Shown here piece by piece: positions 37,201 through 45,480 of a stretch of 64,000 bases of DNA. Positions within the stretch are counted from its first letter, which is position 1, and each line of letters begins with the position of its first letter. Both the position numbers and the translations under genes were made by a program. A model generated the notes under the pieces. That model was not told where the DNA came from and searched no databases. It worked only from the letters and a program-made list of their open reading frames with translations. Source of the DNA: Amnibacterium endophyticum (GTDB lineage Bacteria > Actinomycetota > Actinomycetes > Actinomycetales > Microbacteriaceae); the NCBI RefSeq assembly GCF_042680685.1, contig NZ_JBHUEA010000003.1, forward strand, positions 1-64,000. The letters are read 5' to 3'.

Positions 37201-37262
37201 GTGCAGCCCGCAGCGACGAAGTCGACGTTGCGCAACGCCGACGCTGTTGCCACGGGCTGCAC
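37201..37262. repeat. 62-bp quasi-palindromic repeat, copy 2
   Basis: Outer arms GTGCAGCCCG and CGGGCTGCAC pair perfectly; the centre is GTTGCGCAAC. Lies 9 nt after the phosphoribosyltransferase stop and 34 nt before the serine hydrolase start, so it probably also acts as a terminator hairpin. Confidence 0.9.
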
Positions 37263-37296
37263 TGGCGGGCCCGGGGCGGTGGCGGATGATGGGCGG

Positions 37297-38178
37297 GTGT
37301 CGAGCGCGCAGCGGGTCGTCGCGCGGTTCGCCGAGGCGGTCGAGCGCGAGCGGCTCGGGATCCACGGCGTCCACGTCCTGCTCGGCGAGGAGGAGGCGCA
37401 GCGGCGCTGGGCGGACGACGTCCGCGAGGACGTCCACTCGGTGTCGAAGGGCGTCAGCGCACTGGCGGCGGGCATCGCGGTCGACGAGGGCCTCCTCACC
37501 TGGGACTCGACCATCGCGGAGCTCCTCCCCGACCTCGCGCTCGGCGACGGCGTGGAGGCTGTGCGTCTCGGCCACCTGCTGACGATGACCAGCGGCATCG
37601 ACTTCCCGTGGTTCGCCTCCCAGCCGATGCCGGGGCCGGACCTCGCCGCCGAGATGCTGCGCCGCCCGACCGTCAGCCCGGGCCTCGCGTTCCAGTACTC
37701 GGACGCGAGCACCTACGTCGCGATGCGGATGCTCGACGCCCGGGCGGGCGACGTGCTCGAGTGGCTGCGTCCGCGCCTGTTCGATCCGCTCGGCGTCGAG
37801 GAGCCGGTCTGGCGGCGCTGCCCGCTCGGGCACGTGCTCGGCGGGAGCGGCCTCGCGCTGCGCACCGAGGAGCTCGCCCGGATCGGCCGCCTCCTGCGCG
37901 ACCGGGGCGTCCGGCGCGGCAGGCGCGTCGTCCCGGCCGCCTGGGTCGACGGCATGCACGGCGCATGGATCAGCACCGGCGGATCGCCGCCGTTCGACCG
38001 CTACGGCGTCGCGACGTGGGCGGGGCCCGACGACTGCTGGCGGCTCGACGGCGCCCTCGGCCAGTACGTGGTCGTCGACGAGCGGCGCCGTGCGGTCGTC
38101 ACCGTCACCGCGGACGAGGCAGAGCGCGACCACCTGCTCGCCGAGCTCGCCGTCCGGGCGCTGGTCCTCGAGGCCTGA
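37297..38178 (+). CDS. beta-lactamase/penicillin-binding-fold serine hydrolase (class C-like)
   Basis: 293-aa PF00144-type protein. Ser-x-x-Lys is present (HSVSKGVSAL), followed by LLTMTSGIDF; the second motif reads QYSDAST (Tyr-Ser-Asp in place of Tyr-x-Asn) and the C-terminal motif is DGALGQYVVV instead of KTG/HxG. Such proteins are often esterases or peptidases. No signal peptide, so it is cytosolic and not expected to give beta-lactam resistance. GTG 37297 is preceded by GATGAT at 6 nt. Flanked by repeat copies 2 and 3. Confidence 0.85.
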   Translation: MSSAQRVVARFAEAVERERLGIHGVHVLLGEEEAQRRWADDVREDVHSVSKGVSALAAGIAVDEGLLTWDSTIAELLPDLALGDGVEAVRLGHLLTMTSGIDFPWFASQPMPGPDLAAEMLRRPTVSPGLAFQYSDASTYVAMRMLDARAGDVLEWLRPRLFDPLGVEEPVWRRCPLGHVLGGSGLALRTEELARIGRLLRDRGVRRGRRVVPAAWVDGMHGAWISTGGSPPFDRYGVATWAGPDDCWRLDGALGQYVVVDERRRAVVTVTADEAERDHLLAELAVRALVLEA

Positions 38179-38193
38179 CGCCGGCGCCTCCCT

Positions 38194-38255
38194 GGGCAGC
38201 CCGCAGCATCGAAGTCGGCGTTGCGCAACACCGACTCTGTTGCCACGGGCTGCCC
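38194..38255. repeat. 62-bp quasi-palindromic repeat, copy 3
   Basis: Outer arms GGGCAGCCCG and CGGGCTGCCC pair perfectly; relative to copy 2 both arms changed together (T-A to G-C at the second pair), evidence that the stem is maintained. Lies between convergent serine hydrolase and hemL stops. Confidence 0.9.
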
Positions 38256-38284
38256 AGGTGGGGCTGCCTGCAGCGCGACCGCGG

Positions 38285-39703
38285 TCAGGCGGGGCGGGCG
38301 GAGGCCGCGGCGCGGGCGGCGGAGGGCAGCGCCGCTTCGATGCGCGACAGCGCCGCGTCGTCGTGCGCGGCGGTGAGGAACCACGCCTCGAAGACGCTCG
38401 GCGGCAGGCTGACGCCCTGCTCCAGCATCGCGTGGAAGAACGGAGGGAACCGCCACGCCTCCTGGTCGCGGACCTCGTCGTAGTCGCTCGGCACGCGGTC
38501 GGTGCCGAGCACGAGCGAGAAGAGGCTGCCGGCCCGCGGGATCGCGTGCGGGACGCCCGCGTCGGTCAGCGCGGCGTCCAGGGCGGTGACCACGCGCTCC
38601 GCGGCGGCGTCCACCCGCGCGTAGACGTCGGCGTCCGCCAGCCGCAGCGTCGCGATGCCGGCGGCGACCGCGACCGGGTTCCCCGACAGGGTGCCTGCCT
38701 GGTAGACGGGCCCGAGCGGTGCGAGCAGGTCCATCACGTCGGCGCGGCCGCCGAGCGCCGCGAGCGGCATCCCGCCGCCGATGACCTTGCCGTAGGTGAT
38801 CAGGTCGACGTCGAGGGGGCCCGCGGGGTCGTGGCCCCACCAGCCGCCGGGGTGCACCCGGAAGCCGGTCAGCACCTCGTCGCTGATCACGAGCGCGCCG
38901 TGCTCGTGCGCGATGCGCACGAGCGCCCGGTCGAACCCGTCGTGCGGTACGACGACGCCCATGTTCGCCGCGGCCGCCTCGGTGATGACGCCCGCGATCC
39001 GGTCGCCGTGCTCGTCGAACGCCGCCTGCAGCGCCGCCTCGTCGTTGTAGGGCAGCACGAGGGTCTGCGCGGCGACCGGCTCGGGGACGCCGGCGGAGGC
39101 GGGCAGCCCCTGCGTCGCGACGCCGGAGCCGGCCTCGGCGAGCAGCCCGTCGGAGTGCCCGTGGTAGTGCCCGGCGAACTTCACGATCAGCGGCCGCCCG
39201 GTCGCGCCCCGCACGAGGCGGATCGCGGTCATGGTCGCCTCGGTGCCGGTGCTCACGAGCCGCAGCCGCTCGATCGGGGTCGTGCTGTCGCGGCGGACGC
39301 GGTCGTGCACCAGCTCGGCCAGCTCGACCTCGCCCTCCGTCGGTGCGCCGAAGGAGAGCCCGCGGGTCGCGGCGGTGCGCACGGCGTCGATCACGGCCGG
39401 GTGCGCGTGCCCGAGGAGCGCGGGGCCCCAGCTGGCGACGAGGTCGACGTACTCCCGGCCCTCCGCGTCGAAGACCAGCGCGCCGGACGCCCGCGACAGG
39501 AAGCGCGGCGCCCCGCCGACCGAGCGGTACGCCCGCACGGGGGAGTTGACCCCGCCGGGGATGCGCCGCTGCGCGCGCTCGAACAGCGCCGCGTTCGCGT
39601 CGAACGGTTCCTGCGGCGGCACGGCCGGCCCGGGGCCGGCGTCCGCGAGGTGCGCCTGGGGGCGGTGTCCTGAGCCTGTCGAAGGGTCGCGGGTCTCGCT
39701 CAT
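38285..39703 (-). CDS. hemL: glutamate-1-semialdehyde 2,1-aminomutase
   Basis: 472-aa PLP enzyme converting glutamate-1-semialdehyde to 5-aminolevulinate. Signatures: PGGVNSPVRAYRSVGG, SWGPALLGHAHP, VSTGTEATMTAIRL, DEVLTGFRVHPGG and the PLP lysine in LITYGKVIGGGMPLAALGG. The N-terminal extension of about 36 residues before NAALFERA is partly encoded by a dispersed-repeat-like motif at 39668-39686. ATG 39703 overlaps the hemB stop (ATGA). Last gene of the hemQ-hemH-hemC-hemD-hemB-hemL operon. Confidence 0.95.
   Translation of the reverse strand: MSETRDPSTGSGHRPQAHLADAGPGPAVPPQEPFDANAALFERAQRRIPGGVNSPVRAYRSVGGAPRFLSRASGALVFDAEGREYVDLVASWGPALLGHAHPAVIDAVRTAATRGLSFGAPTEGEVELAELVHDRVRRDSTTPIERLRLVSTGTEATMTAIRLVRGATGRPLIVKFAGHYHGHSDGLLAEAGSGVATQGLPASAGVPEPVAAQTLVLPYNDEAALQAAFDEHGDRIAGVITEAAAANMGVVVPHDGFDRALVRIAHEHGALVISDEVLTGFRVHPGGWWGHDPAGPLDVDLITYGKVIGGGMPLAALGGRADVMDLLAPLGPVYQAGTLSGNPVAVAAGIATLRLADADVYARVDAAAERVVTALDAALTDAGVPHAIPRAGSLFSLVLGTDRVPSDYDEVRDQEAWRFPPFFHAMLEQGVSLPPSVFEAWFLTAAHDDAALSRIEAALPSAARAAASARPA
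39668..39686. repeat. dispersed-repeat-like motif inside hemL
   Basis: TCCTGAGCCTGTCGAAGGG lies within the hemL N-terminal codons and encodes part of RDPSTGSGHR. I recall this motif as an intergenic dispersed repeat in many GC-rich bacteria; that recall is unverified here. Confidence 0.5.
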
Positions 39704-40674
39704 GCGCGCAGCCACCCGGCGATCTCTGCGGCCCAGTAGGTCAGCACCGCGTCCGCACCCGCGCGGCGGATGCCGAGCACCGACTCCATGATCGCCCGGT
39801 CCCGGTCGATCCAGCCGTTCGCGGCGGCGGCCTCGACCATCGCGTACTCCCCCGACACCTGGTAGGCCCACACCGGCACCGGCGAGGTCGCCGCGACGTC
39901 CGCGAGCACGTCCAGGTACGGGCCGGCGGGCTTCACCATGACCACGTCGGCGCCCTGCTCGACGTCGAGCACCGCCTCGCGCCGGCCCTCGCGGCGGTTC
40001 GCCGGGTCCACCTGGTAGGTCCGCCGGTCGCCGGTCAGGGTCGACTCGACCGCGTCGCGGAAGGGTCCGTAGAAGGCCGAGGCGTACTTCGCGGAGTAGG
40101 CGAGCAGCAGCACGTCGGAGTGGCCCGCCGTGTCCAGCACCTCGCGCACGGCCGCGACCTGGCCGTCCATCATCCCGCTGAGGCCGAGCATCGCGGAGCC
40201 CGCCTCCGCCTGGGCCAGCGCCATCTCGCCGTAGCGCAGCAGCGTGCGGTCGTTGTCGACCGAGCCGTCGGCCGCGAGCACGCCGCAGTGCCCGTGATCG
40301 GTGAACTCGTCGAGGCAGAGGTCCGTCTGCACCACGACCGCGTCGCCGACCTCCTCGGCGACCGCACGCGTGGCGACGTTCAGGATCCCGTGGGGGTCCG
40401 TCGCGCCCGAGCCGGTGGCGTCCTTCGCCTCCGGCACGCCGTAGAGCATCACGCCGCCGACGCCCAGCCCGGCCGCCTCCGCGACCGTCCGCCGCAGCGT
40501 GTCGACGGTGTGGTGCACGACACCCGGCATGGAGGCGATGGGGCGCGGCTCGTCGAGCCCTTCGCGCACGAACAGCGGCAGCACCAGCTGCGCCGGGTCG
40601 AGGTGCGTCTCGGCGAAGAGGCGGCGGACGGCCGGGGTGCGGCGCGCCCTCCGGGGACGGACGGTCAGGTTCAC
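39700..40674 (-). CDS. hemB: delta-aminolevulinic acid dehydratase (porphobilinogen synthase)
   Basis: 324-aa enzyme joining two 5-aminolevulinates. Recognisable parts: LVLPLFVREG, GVMLYGVPEAKDATGS, the DLCLDEFTDHGHCG metal-site region, LLAYSAKYASAFYGPFRDA with the first Schiff-base lysine, and VVMVKPAGPYLDVL with the second. YQVSGEYAM closes the active site. GTG 40674 is 5 nt after the hemD stop; hemL begins inside the stop (ATGA). Confidence 0.95.
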   Translation of the reverse strand: MNLTVRPRRARRTPAVRRLFAETHLDPAQLVLPLFVREGLDEPRPIASMPGVVHHTVDTLRRTVAEAAGLGVGGVMLYGVPEAKDATGSGATDPHGILNVATRAVAEEVGDAVVVQTDLCLDEFTDHGHCGVLAADGSVDNDRTLLRYGEMALAQAEAGSAMLGLSGMMDGQVAAVREVLDTAGHSDVLLLAYSAKYASAFYGPFRDAVESTLTGDRRTYQVDPANRREGRREAVLDVEQGADVVMVKPAGPYLDVLADVAATSPVPVWAYQVSGEYAMVEAAAANGWIDRDRAIMESVLGIRRAGADAVLTYWAAEIAGWLRA

Positions 40675-40679
40675 GAGGT

Positions 40680-41471
40680 TCAGGCCCCCTGCTCGATGCG
40701 GTGCCGGGCCAGCTCCTCCAGCGTGCCGATCAGGCTGTCGCTGGTGCGGCTGCGGGCGACGAGGTCGACGCGGAGACCCGCGTCCTCGGCGTCCATCGCC
40801 GTGCGCGGGCCGATGCAGGCGATGACGGTGCGGGACGGCACGAGGCCGATCTGCACGGAGATCTGGTGCGCCACGCTGCCAGAGGTGACGAGGATCGCGT
40901 CGAACGAGCCGGCGGCGACGCCCTCCACGATGTCCTGCGCGATCGGCACCCCGACCGTCCGGTAGGCGATCACGGCGTCCACGTCGTGCCCGGCGGACCG
41001 CAGGCCGTCCGTCAGCACGGGCTTCGCGATGTCGCTGCGCAGCGCCAGGATGTGCAGCCCGCGCGCCTCGCCCGCGGCGTCGCCCCACTCGGCGAGCAGC
41101 CCGGCCGCGGAGTTGTCGTGCCGCGGCACGAAGTCGACCCGGTAGCCGGCGGCGCTGAGCGAGGCGGCGGTCGTCTCGCCGACCGCGGCCACCTTCGTGC
41201 GCTCGGGGATCACCGCGCGGTGCGCCGACAGCACGTCGACGGTCGTCGCGCTCGTGACGCTGAGCCAGTCGTAGGAGCCCTCGCCGAGCCGCCTGAGCGC
41301 CGCGTCCAGCGCCGGCTCGTCCTGGGTGCCGGCGAAGTTGATGCTCGGGGCGACGACGGGGACGGCGCCGCGCGCCCGGAGGTCGGCCGCGACGCCGTGA
41401 CCCCACGGCCCGCCTCGGGGCACCAGCACGCGCCAGCCGCGCAGCGGCTTCTCCGGCGTCGGGGCGATCAC
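40680..41471 (-). CDS. hemD: uroporphyrinogen-III synthase
   Basis: 263-aa enzyme cyclising hydroxymethylbilane. Family sequences diverge, but GWRVLVPRGG, DWLSVTSATTVDVL, VAAVGETTAASL, ILVTSGSVAH and IACIGPRTAMDAEDAGL match HemD half-domains. Position between hemC and hemB makes the call firm. GTG 41471 overlaps the hemC stop by 4 nt (GTGA). Confidence 0.92.
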   Translation of the reverse strand: MIAPTPEKPLRGWRVLVPRGGPWGHGVAADLRARGAVPVVAPSINFAGTQDEPALDAALRRLGEGSYDWLSVTSATTVDVLSAHRAVIPERTKVAAVGETTAASLSAAGYRVDFVPRHDNSAAGLLAEWGDAAGEARGLHILALRSDIAKPVLTDGLRSAGHDVDAVIAYRTVGVPIAQDIVEGVAAGSFDAILVTSGSVAHQISVQIGLVPSRTVIACIGPRTAMDAEDAGLRVDLVARSRTSDSLIGTLEELARHRIEQGA

Positions 41472-42409
41472 GAGGCGGCCCCGAGCGGTGCCAGCGCCGC
41501 GGCGCCCGCCTCCAGCAGGTCCGCCGCGACGTCGCGGGCGGCCTGCGCCAGCCGCGTCCCGCGATCCTCGGTCACATCGACCTCCAGCCGCCGCTCGATC
41601 CGCTCACCGCCGTCCGGCCGGTGCACGACCGCCCAGAGCGCGGCCCGCTCGTCGCCGACGTGGCTGGCGACCCCGATGGGCGCGGCGCAGCCGGCCTCGA
41701 GCAGGGCCAGCACCTGCCGCTCGGCCGCCGCGCCGTCGCCGGCGACCGGGTCGGGCAGCGCCGCGACGAAGGCGCCGATCGCGGTCGCGGGGTCGGCGTC
41801 CGCCTCGCGCACCTCGATGGCGAGCGCGCCCTGGCCCGCCGCGGTCGGCCAGGCGTCGAGCGGCAGCACCTCGGTGATCGCGTCGGTGCGGCCGAGGCGG
41901 GCGAGGCCGGCCCACGACAGCACGACCGCGTCCAGGTCGCCGTCCGCGACGCGGCGCAGGCGGGTGTCGACGTTGCCGCGGAGGTCCTGCACGTCGAGGT
42001 CGCCGCGACGCTCGATCAGCTGCGCGCGCCGCCTGGGCGATCCGGTCCCGACCCGGGCGCCGGCGGGCAGTGCGTCGAGGGTCAGGCCGTCGCGGGCGCA
42101 GAGCACGTCCCGGGCGTCCTCCCGCTCCGGCACCGCGGCCACGACCAGCCCGGGAGCGGGCGCCACCGGCAGGTCCTTCAGCGAGTGGACGACCAGGTCG
42201 ACCTCGCCGGCCGCGAGCGCGTCGCGGAGCGCGCCGGCGAAGACGCCGGTCCCGCCGATCTGCGCGAGCGAGGCGCGCGAGACGTCCCCCTCCGTGCGGA
42301 CGGTCACGAGCTCGCAGTCCGTGCCCGCGGCGCGGATCGCGTCGCGGACGCGCCCGGCCTGGGCCAGCGCGAGGGCGCTGCCCCGGGTGCCGAGTCGCAG
42401 CGCCGTCAC
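41468..42409 (-). CDS. hemC: porphobilinogen deaminase (hydroxymethylbilane synthase)
   Basis: 313-aa enzyme assembling four porphobilinogens. Motifs: LRLGTRGSALALAQAG, VVHSLKDLP, GTGSPRRRAQL, LRGNVDTRLRR and the dipyrromethane-cofactor cysteine in LLEAGCAAPIG. GTG 42409 overlaps the hemH stop by 4 nt (GTGA). Part of the coupled run from hemQ to hemL. Confidence 0.95.
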   Translation of the reverse strand: MTALRLGTRGSALALAQAGRVRDAIRAAGTDCELVTVRTEGDVSRASLAQIGGTGVFAGALRDALAAGEVDLVVHSLKDLPVAPAPGLVVAAVPEREDARDVLCARDGLTLDALPAGARVGTGSPRRRAQLIERRGDLDVQDLRGNVDTRLRRVADGDLDAVVLSWAGLARLGRTDAITEVLPLDAWPTAAGQGALAIEVREADADPATAIGAFVAALPDPVAGDGAAAERQVLALLEAGCAAPIGVASHVGDERAALWAVVHRPDGGERIERRLEVDVTEDRGTRLAQAARDVAADLLEAGAAALAPLGAAS

Positions 42410-43587
42410 GGGCGCAGGCCTGCCACGGTCGGCCGGAAGCCGAGGCGCGCGTTCTCGCAGCAGCCGGGGCGGCAGACGTCGTACCAGGGGCCGAGGCCGG
42501 TCTCCGCCGGCCGCTCCGCGGCGGGCACGCCCTGCACGCGCTCGAGCACGAGGTCGACGAGGCCGCTGACGTACTGCGGGTCGACGCCGGGGGTCGGCGT
42601 GCGCACGGCGACGATCCCGATCTCGTCCGCCGTCTCCATCGCCTCGGTGTCGAGGTCCCACTTGACCTCCATGTGGTCCGACACGAAGCCGAGCGGCACG
42701 AGCAGGACGCCGCAGACGCCCTGCTCCGGCAGCTCGCGGAGGGCGTCGTTCACATCCGGCTCGAGCCACGGCTGGCTGGGCGGGCCGCTGCGCGACTGGT
42801 AGACGAGCGCCCAGGGCACGTCGCGTCCGGCGCGGGCCATCACGACCTCCGCCACCGCCTCGTGCTGCGCCGCGTACGCGCCGCCCTCGCCGAAGCCGCG
42901 GGCCGCCGGGCCGCTCTTCTCCGCGTCCCCGGTCGGGATGGAGTGCGTGCAGAACAGCACCTTCGCTTGACGTTCGAGGTCGATGCCGGGGATCCGCCGC
43001 TCGAGCTCGGCGAGCCCCTCGGCGACCCCGTCGGTGAACGGGGCGACGAAGCCGGGGTGGTCGAAGTACTGGCGCACCTTGTCGATCACGAGCGTGTCCG
43101 CGAGGCCGGTCTCGGCGAGCTCGCGAGCGAAGTCCTCGCGGTACTGGCGGCAGGACGAGTACGAGCTGTAGGCGCTGGTGGCGATCGCGATCAGCTGACG
43201 GCGCCCGTCGTCGGCGGCCTCGCGCAGCGCGTCGGCGAGGAACGGGCCCCAGTTGCGGTTGCCCCAGTAGACCGGCAGGTCCACCCCGCGCGCGGCCAGC
43301 TCGGTCTCGAGCGCGGCCTTCAGCATGCGGTTCTGCCCATTGATCGGGCTGATGCCGCCGAAGTGCCGGTAGTGGTGCGCGACCTCCTCGAGCCGCTCGT
43401 CCGGGATGCCCCGGCCGCGCGTGACGTTGCGGAGGAACGGGATGACGTCGTCCTGCCCCTCGGGGCCGCCGAAGCTCGCGAGCAGGATCGCGTCGTACGC
43501 GACCGGGGTCTCGACGTGCTCGGGGCCGATGGAGGCGGGCGCGCTCGCGTTCGCGACGGCGGGCGCGTCGGTCACGGCGTCGCTCAC
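42406..43587 (-). CDS. hemH: ferrochelatase, coproporphyrin type
   Basis: 393-aa ferrochelatase that inserts Fe2+; in Gram-positive bacteria with HemQ the substrate is coproporphyrin III (CpfC). Signatures: ILLASFGGPEG, PVYWGNRNWGP with SAYSSYSSCRQY, LFCTHSIPTGD (metal-site His) and LLVPLGFVSDHMEVKWDLD. The C-terminal cluster CRPGCCENARLG fits the [2Fe-2S] ligands known in actinobacterial enzymes. GTG 43587 overlaps the hemQ stop by 4 nt (GTGA). Confidence 0.94.
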   Translation of the reverse strand: MSDAVTDAPAVANASAPASIGPEHVETPVAYDAILLASFGGPEGQDDVIPFLRNVTRGRGIPDERLEEVAHHYRHFGGISPINGQNRMLKAALETELAARGVDLPVYWGNRNWGPFLADALREAADDGRRQLIAIATSAYSSYSSCRQYREDFARELAETGLADTLVIDKVRQYFDHPGFVAPFTDGVAEGLAELERRIPGIDLERQAKVLFCTHSIPTGDAEKSGPAARGFGEGGAYAAQHEAVAEVVMARAGRDVPWALVYQSRSGPPSQPWLEPDVNDALRELPEQGVCGVLLVPLGFVSDHMEVKWDLDTEAMETADEIGIVAVRTPTPGVDPQYVSGLVDLVLERVQGVPAAERPAETGLGPWYDVCRPGCCENARLGFRPTVAGLRP

Positions 43588-44246
43588 GACAGCACCTCCG
43601 GCAGCTCGTCGAGCCCGATGCGCCGACCCGTGAAGAACGGCGTCTCCTCGTTCACGTGCAGCCGGGCCTCCGTCGCGCGCAGCGCGCGCATCATGTCGAC
43701 GATGTCCGTCAACGAGTCGGACTCGAGCGGCAGCAGCCACTCGTAGTCGTTCAGGCCGAACGCCGCGACGGTGTTCGCCACGACCGAGCGGTAGGCGGCG
43801 CCCTTGCGCCCGTGCTCCGCGAGCATCCGCTTGCGGTCGTCCTCGGGCAGCACGTACCAGTCGTACGAGCGCACGAACGGGTAGACCGAGAGCCAGGCCC
43901 GCGGCTCCTCCCCGCGCAGGAACCCGGGGACGTGGCTGCGGTTGAACTCGGCGTCGCGGTGCACACCGAGGGCGCTCCACGTCGGGGCGAGGGGGGCGAT
44001 GATCGCGGTGCGGCGGATGCGCCGGAGGCCCGCCTGCAGCCTCACCGGGTCGTCCCCGTGCAGCCAGAACATCACGTCCGCGTCGGCGCGGAGGCCGCTC
44101 ACGTCGTAGACCCCGCGGACGGTCACTTCGTCCTCGGCCAGCTCGTCGATCGCGAGCCGCAGGTGCTCGGCCTCGTCCGCTCCGGGCACCTGCCCCGCGG
44201 TCTGCCGACGGAACACGCTCCACAGCGCCCAGCCGCCATCGGTCAT
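43584..44246 (-). CDS. hemQ: coproheme decarboxylase (HemQ/ChdC, chlorite dismutase-like)
   Basis: 220-aa chlorite-dismutase-family protein that decarboxylates coproheme to protoheme in the final step of the coproporphyrin pathway. WALWSVFRR at the start, SWYVLPE-type loop SYDWYVLPEDDRKRML, EHGRKGAAY with the likely proximal heme-ligand His, and NDYEWLLPLES near the end fit the actinobacterial ChdC group. ATG 44246 with AGAGGG upstream. First gene of the second heme operon, placed right after the hairpin at 44377-44405. Confidence 0.92.
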   Translation of the reverse strand: MTDGGWALWSVFRRQTAGQVPGADEAEHLRLAIDELAEDEVTVRGVYDVSGLRADADVMFWLHGDDPVRLQAGLRRIRRTAIIAPLAPTWSALGVHRDAEFNRSHVPGFLRGEEPRAWLSVYPFVRSYDWYVLPEDDRKRMLAEHGRKGAAYRSVVANTVAAFGLNDYEWLLPLESDSLTDIVDMMRALRATEARLHVNEETPFFTGRRIGLDELPEVLS

Positions 44247-44376
44247 GACGTCGATCCCTCTCTCTGCTCGCGGGCTCTCACCGGCACGCGACGTCGAGGC
44301 CGCGCGGGGAGCCGCGGAGGATGCCGCGGCTGCGATCGCCACGGTGCGAGCGCCCTCCAGTGTGCCGCACGCGAAA

Positions 44377-44405
44377 GGGGCGCCCGTGCGATGCACGGAC
44401 GCCCC
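44377..44405 (-). terminator. hairpin terminator after DUF3618 gene
   Basis: On the minus strand GGGGCGTCCGTGC and GCACGGGCGCCCC pair with one mismatch across a 3-nt loop (44405-44393/44389-44377), followed directly by TTT. It lies just after the DUF3618 stop and about 130 bp before hemQ, so it likely separates the small-gene operon from the heme operon. Confidence 0.7.
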
Positions 44406-44415
44406 CGGTCCACGT

Positions 44416-44676
44416 TCAGCGGCGCGCGGCCCGCACGATCAGCGCCGTGACGGTCGCCATCAACGCCGCCGCACCCGCGAGGACGCCGTAGACGACCTCC
44501 GGGCGCTCCTGGCGGAGCACGTCGAGCCGGTCGCGCGTCTCCTCGAGCAGCTCGCGCATGCGCTTCGGCACGTCGAGGCGGTCCTCGATCGCGTCGAGGG
44601 TCTCGGCCAGGCGCTGCCGGGTCGCCTCGATGTCGTTGCGGATCTCGGACAGCTGCCGGTCCTTGTCATCGGTCAT
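44416..44676 (-). CDS. DUF3618 family small membrane protein
   Basis: 86-aa protein: helical charged N-terminus with IRNDIEATRQRLAETLDAIE (the DUF3618 core) and a C-terminal membrane helix VVYGVLAGAAALMATVTALIV ended by RAARR. Function unknown; usually found with holin-X and YtxH-like proteins, as here. Starts 11 nt inside the upstream holin-X gene. Confidence 0.87.
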   Translation of the reverse strand: MTDDKDRQLSEIRNDIEATRQRLAETLDAIEDRLDVPKRMRELLEETRDRLDVLRQERPEVVYGVLAGAAALMATVTALIVRAARR

Positions 44677-45088
44677 ACTGCCCGACCCCCTTGAATGCCT
44701 TGACGTCGTCCTTCACGCTGTCGACCGCCTCCTTGGGCACCGGCGGGACGCCCTTCTTCACGCGCGACAGCCCGATCAGCGCCAGGACCACCGCGACGAT
44801 CAGCAGGAAGACCCCGACGATCAGCGCGGACAGCCACACGGGCAGCGCGACCGCGATGCCCGCGATCGCCGCCGCGAGCAGGACGAATCCTGCGAAGTAG
44901 AGGAAGACCGCGGCGCCCGCGAAGAGCCCGATGCCGATGCCCGCGCTCTTCAGCCGGGTGATCGCCTCGCGCTTCAGCTGCTCGATCTCGTCGCGGATCA
45001 GCGTGGAGATGAGCCCCGGCAGGTCGCCGATCAGCTGGAAGAGCGACTTGCGCCCCTCCCGCTCCTTGCCGTTCAGGATGCCGCTCAT
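44666..45088 (-). CDS. Actinobacterial holin-X (phage holin superfamily) membrane protein
   Basis: 140-aa protein with N-terminal SLFQLIGDLPGLISTLIRDE amphipathic region and two membrane helices (IGIGLFAGAAVFLYFAGFVL and WLSALIVGVFLLIVAVVLAL), the layout of the holin-X family (PF07332). Despite the family name it is a chromosomal envelope protein; there are no lysis or phage genes nearby. Overlaps DUF3618 by 11 nt and follows the YtxH-like gene by 1 nt. Confidence 0.86.
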   Translation of the reverse strand: MSGILNGKEREGRKSLFQLIGDLPGLISTLIRDEIEQLKREAITRLKSAGIGIGLFAGAAVFLYFAGFVLLAAAIAGIAVALPVWLSALIVGVFLLIVAVVLALIGLSRVKKGVPPVPKEAVDSVKDDVKAFKGVGQYDR

Positions 45089-45089
45089 G

Positions 45090-45368
45090 TCAGATCGACG
45101 GCGTCGGCTCGTCCTCGGCCGGCGACTTCTTCACCTTCGACGCGACCTTCTTGGCCTGGCCGACCACGGCGTCCTCGACCTTCGGCGCCTGCTCCTTCAC
45201 GAACCCCTGCACCGAGTCGACGGCCGTGCCGACGCCCTTCTGCACGTTGCGGTCGTTCCAGATGCGGTCCGCCGCCGACTTGATCTGCTCGTAGCGGCGC
45301 CGGCCCGCACGCGCGCCGAGGACGTACCCGACCGCTGCGCCGGCGACGAACATGATTCGACCCTGCAT
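45090..45368 (-). CDS. YtxH-like small membrane protein
   Basis: 92-aa protein with an N-terminal membrane segment with glycine zipper (GRIMFVAGAAVGYVLGARAGR) then the helical YEQIKSAADRIWNDRNVQKG and a Lys/Ala-rich tail with AVVGQAKKVASKVKKS. Matches the YtxH/general-stress small-protein type. Heads the three-gene operon with holin-X and DUF3618. ATG 45368; the 112-bp upstream gap to hemY holds its promoter. Confidence 0.82.
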   Translation of the reverse strand: MQGRIMFVAGAAVGYVLGARAGRRRYEQIKSAADRIWNDRNVQKGVGTAVDSVQGFVKEQAPKVEDAVVGQAKKVASKVKKSPAEDEPTPSI

Positions 45369-45480
45369 GACTTCCCTCGTTCCTGGCGTGGAGTGCCAAC
45401 CGTAGCGAGGTGCCCCTGAACGGTCAGCCCGTTCACGACGGATGCTCAGACGGACCCGTCCGGACGGCGGCTGCGTCGCG

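Noticed and set aside
37297..38178. Beta-lactamase giving drug resistance
   Set aside because: No signal peptide, altered second and third motifs; better viewed as a cytosolic esterase/peptidase-like hydrolase.
36536..38255. CRISPR array
   Set aside because: Only three repeats, spaced by whole genes of 600-930 bp, quasi-palindromic and without cas genes.
44666..45088. Phage holin annotation as sign of a prophage
   Set aside because: The protein is the chromosomal actinobacterial holin-X type beside YtxH and DUF3618 proteins; no phage structural, integrase or lysis genes are present.
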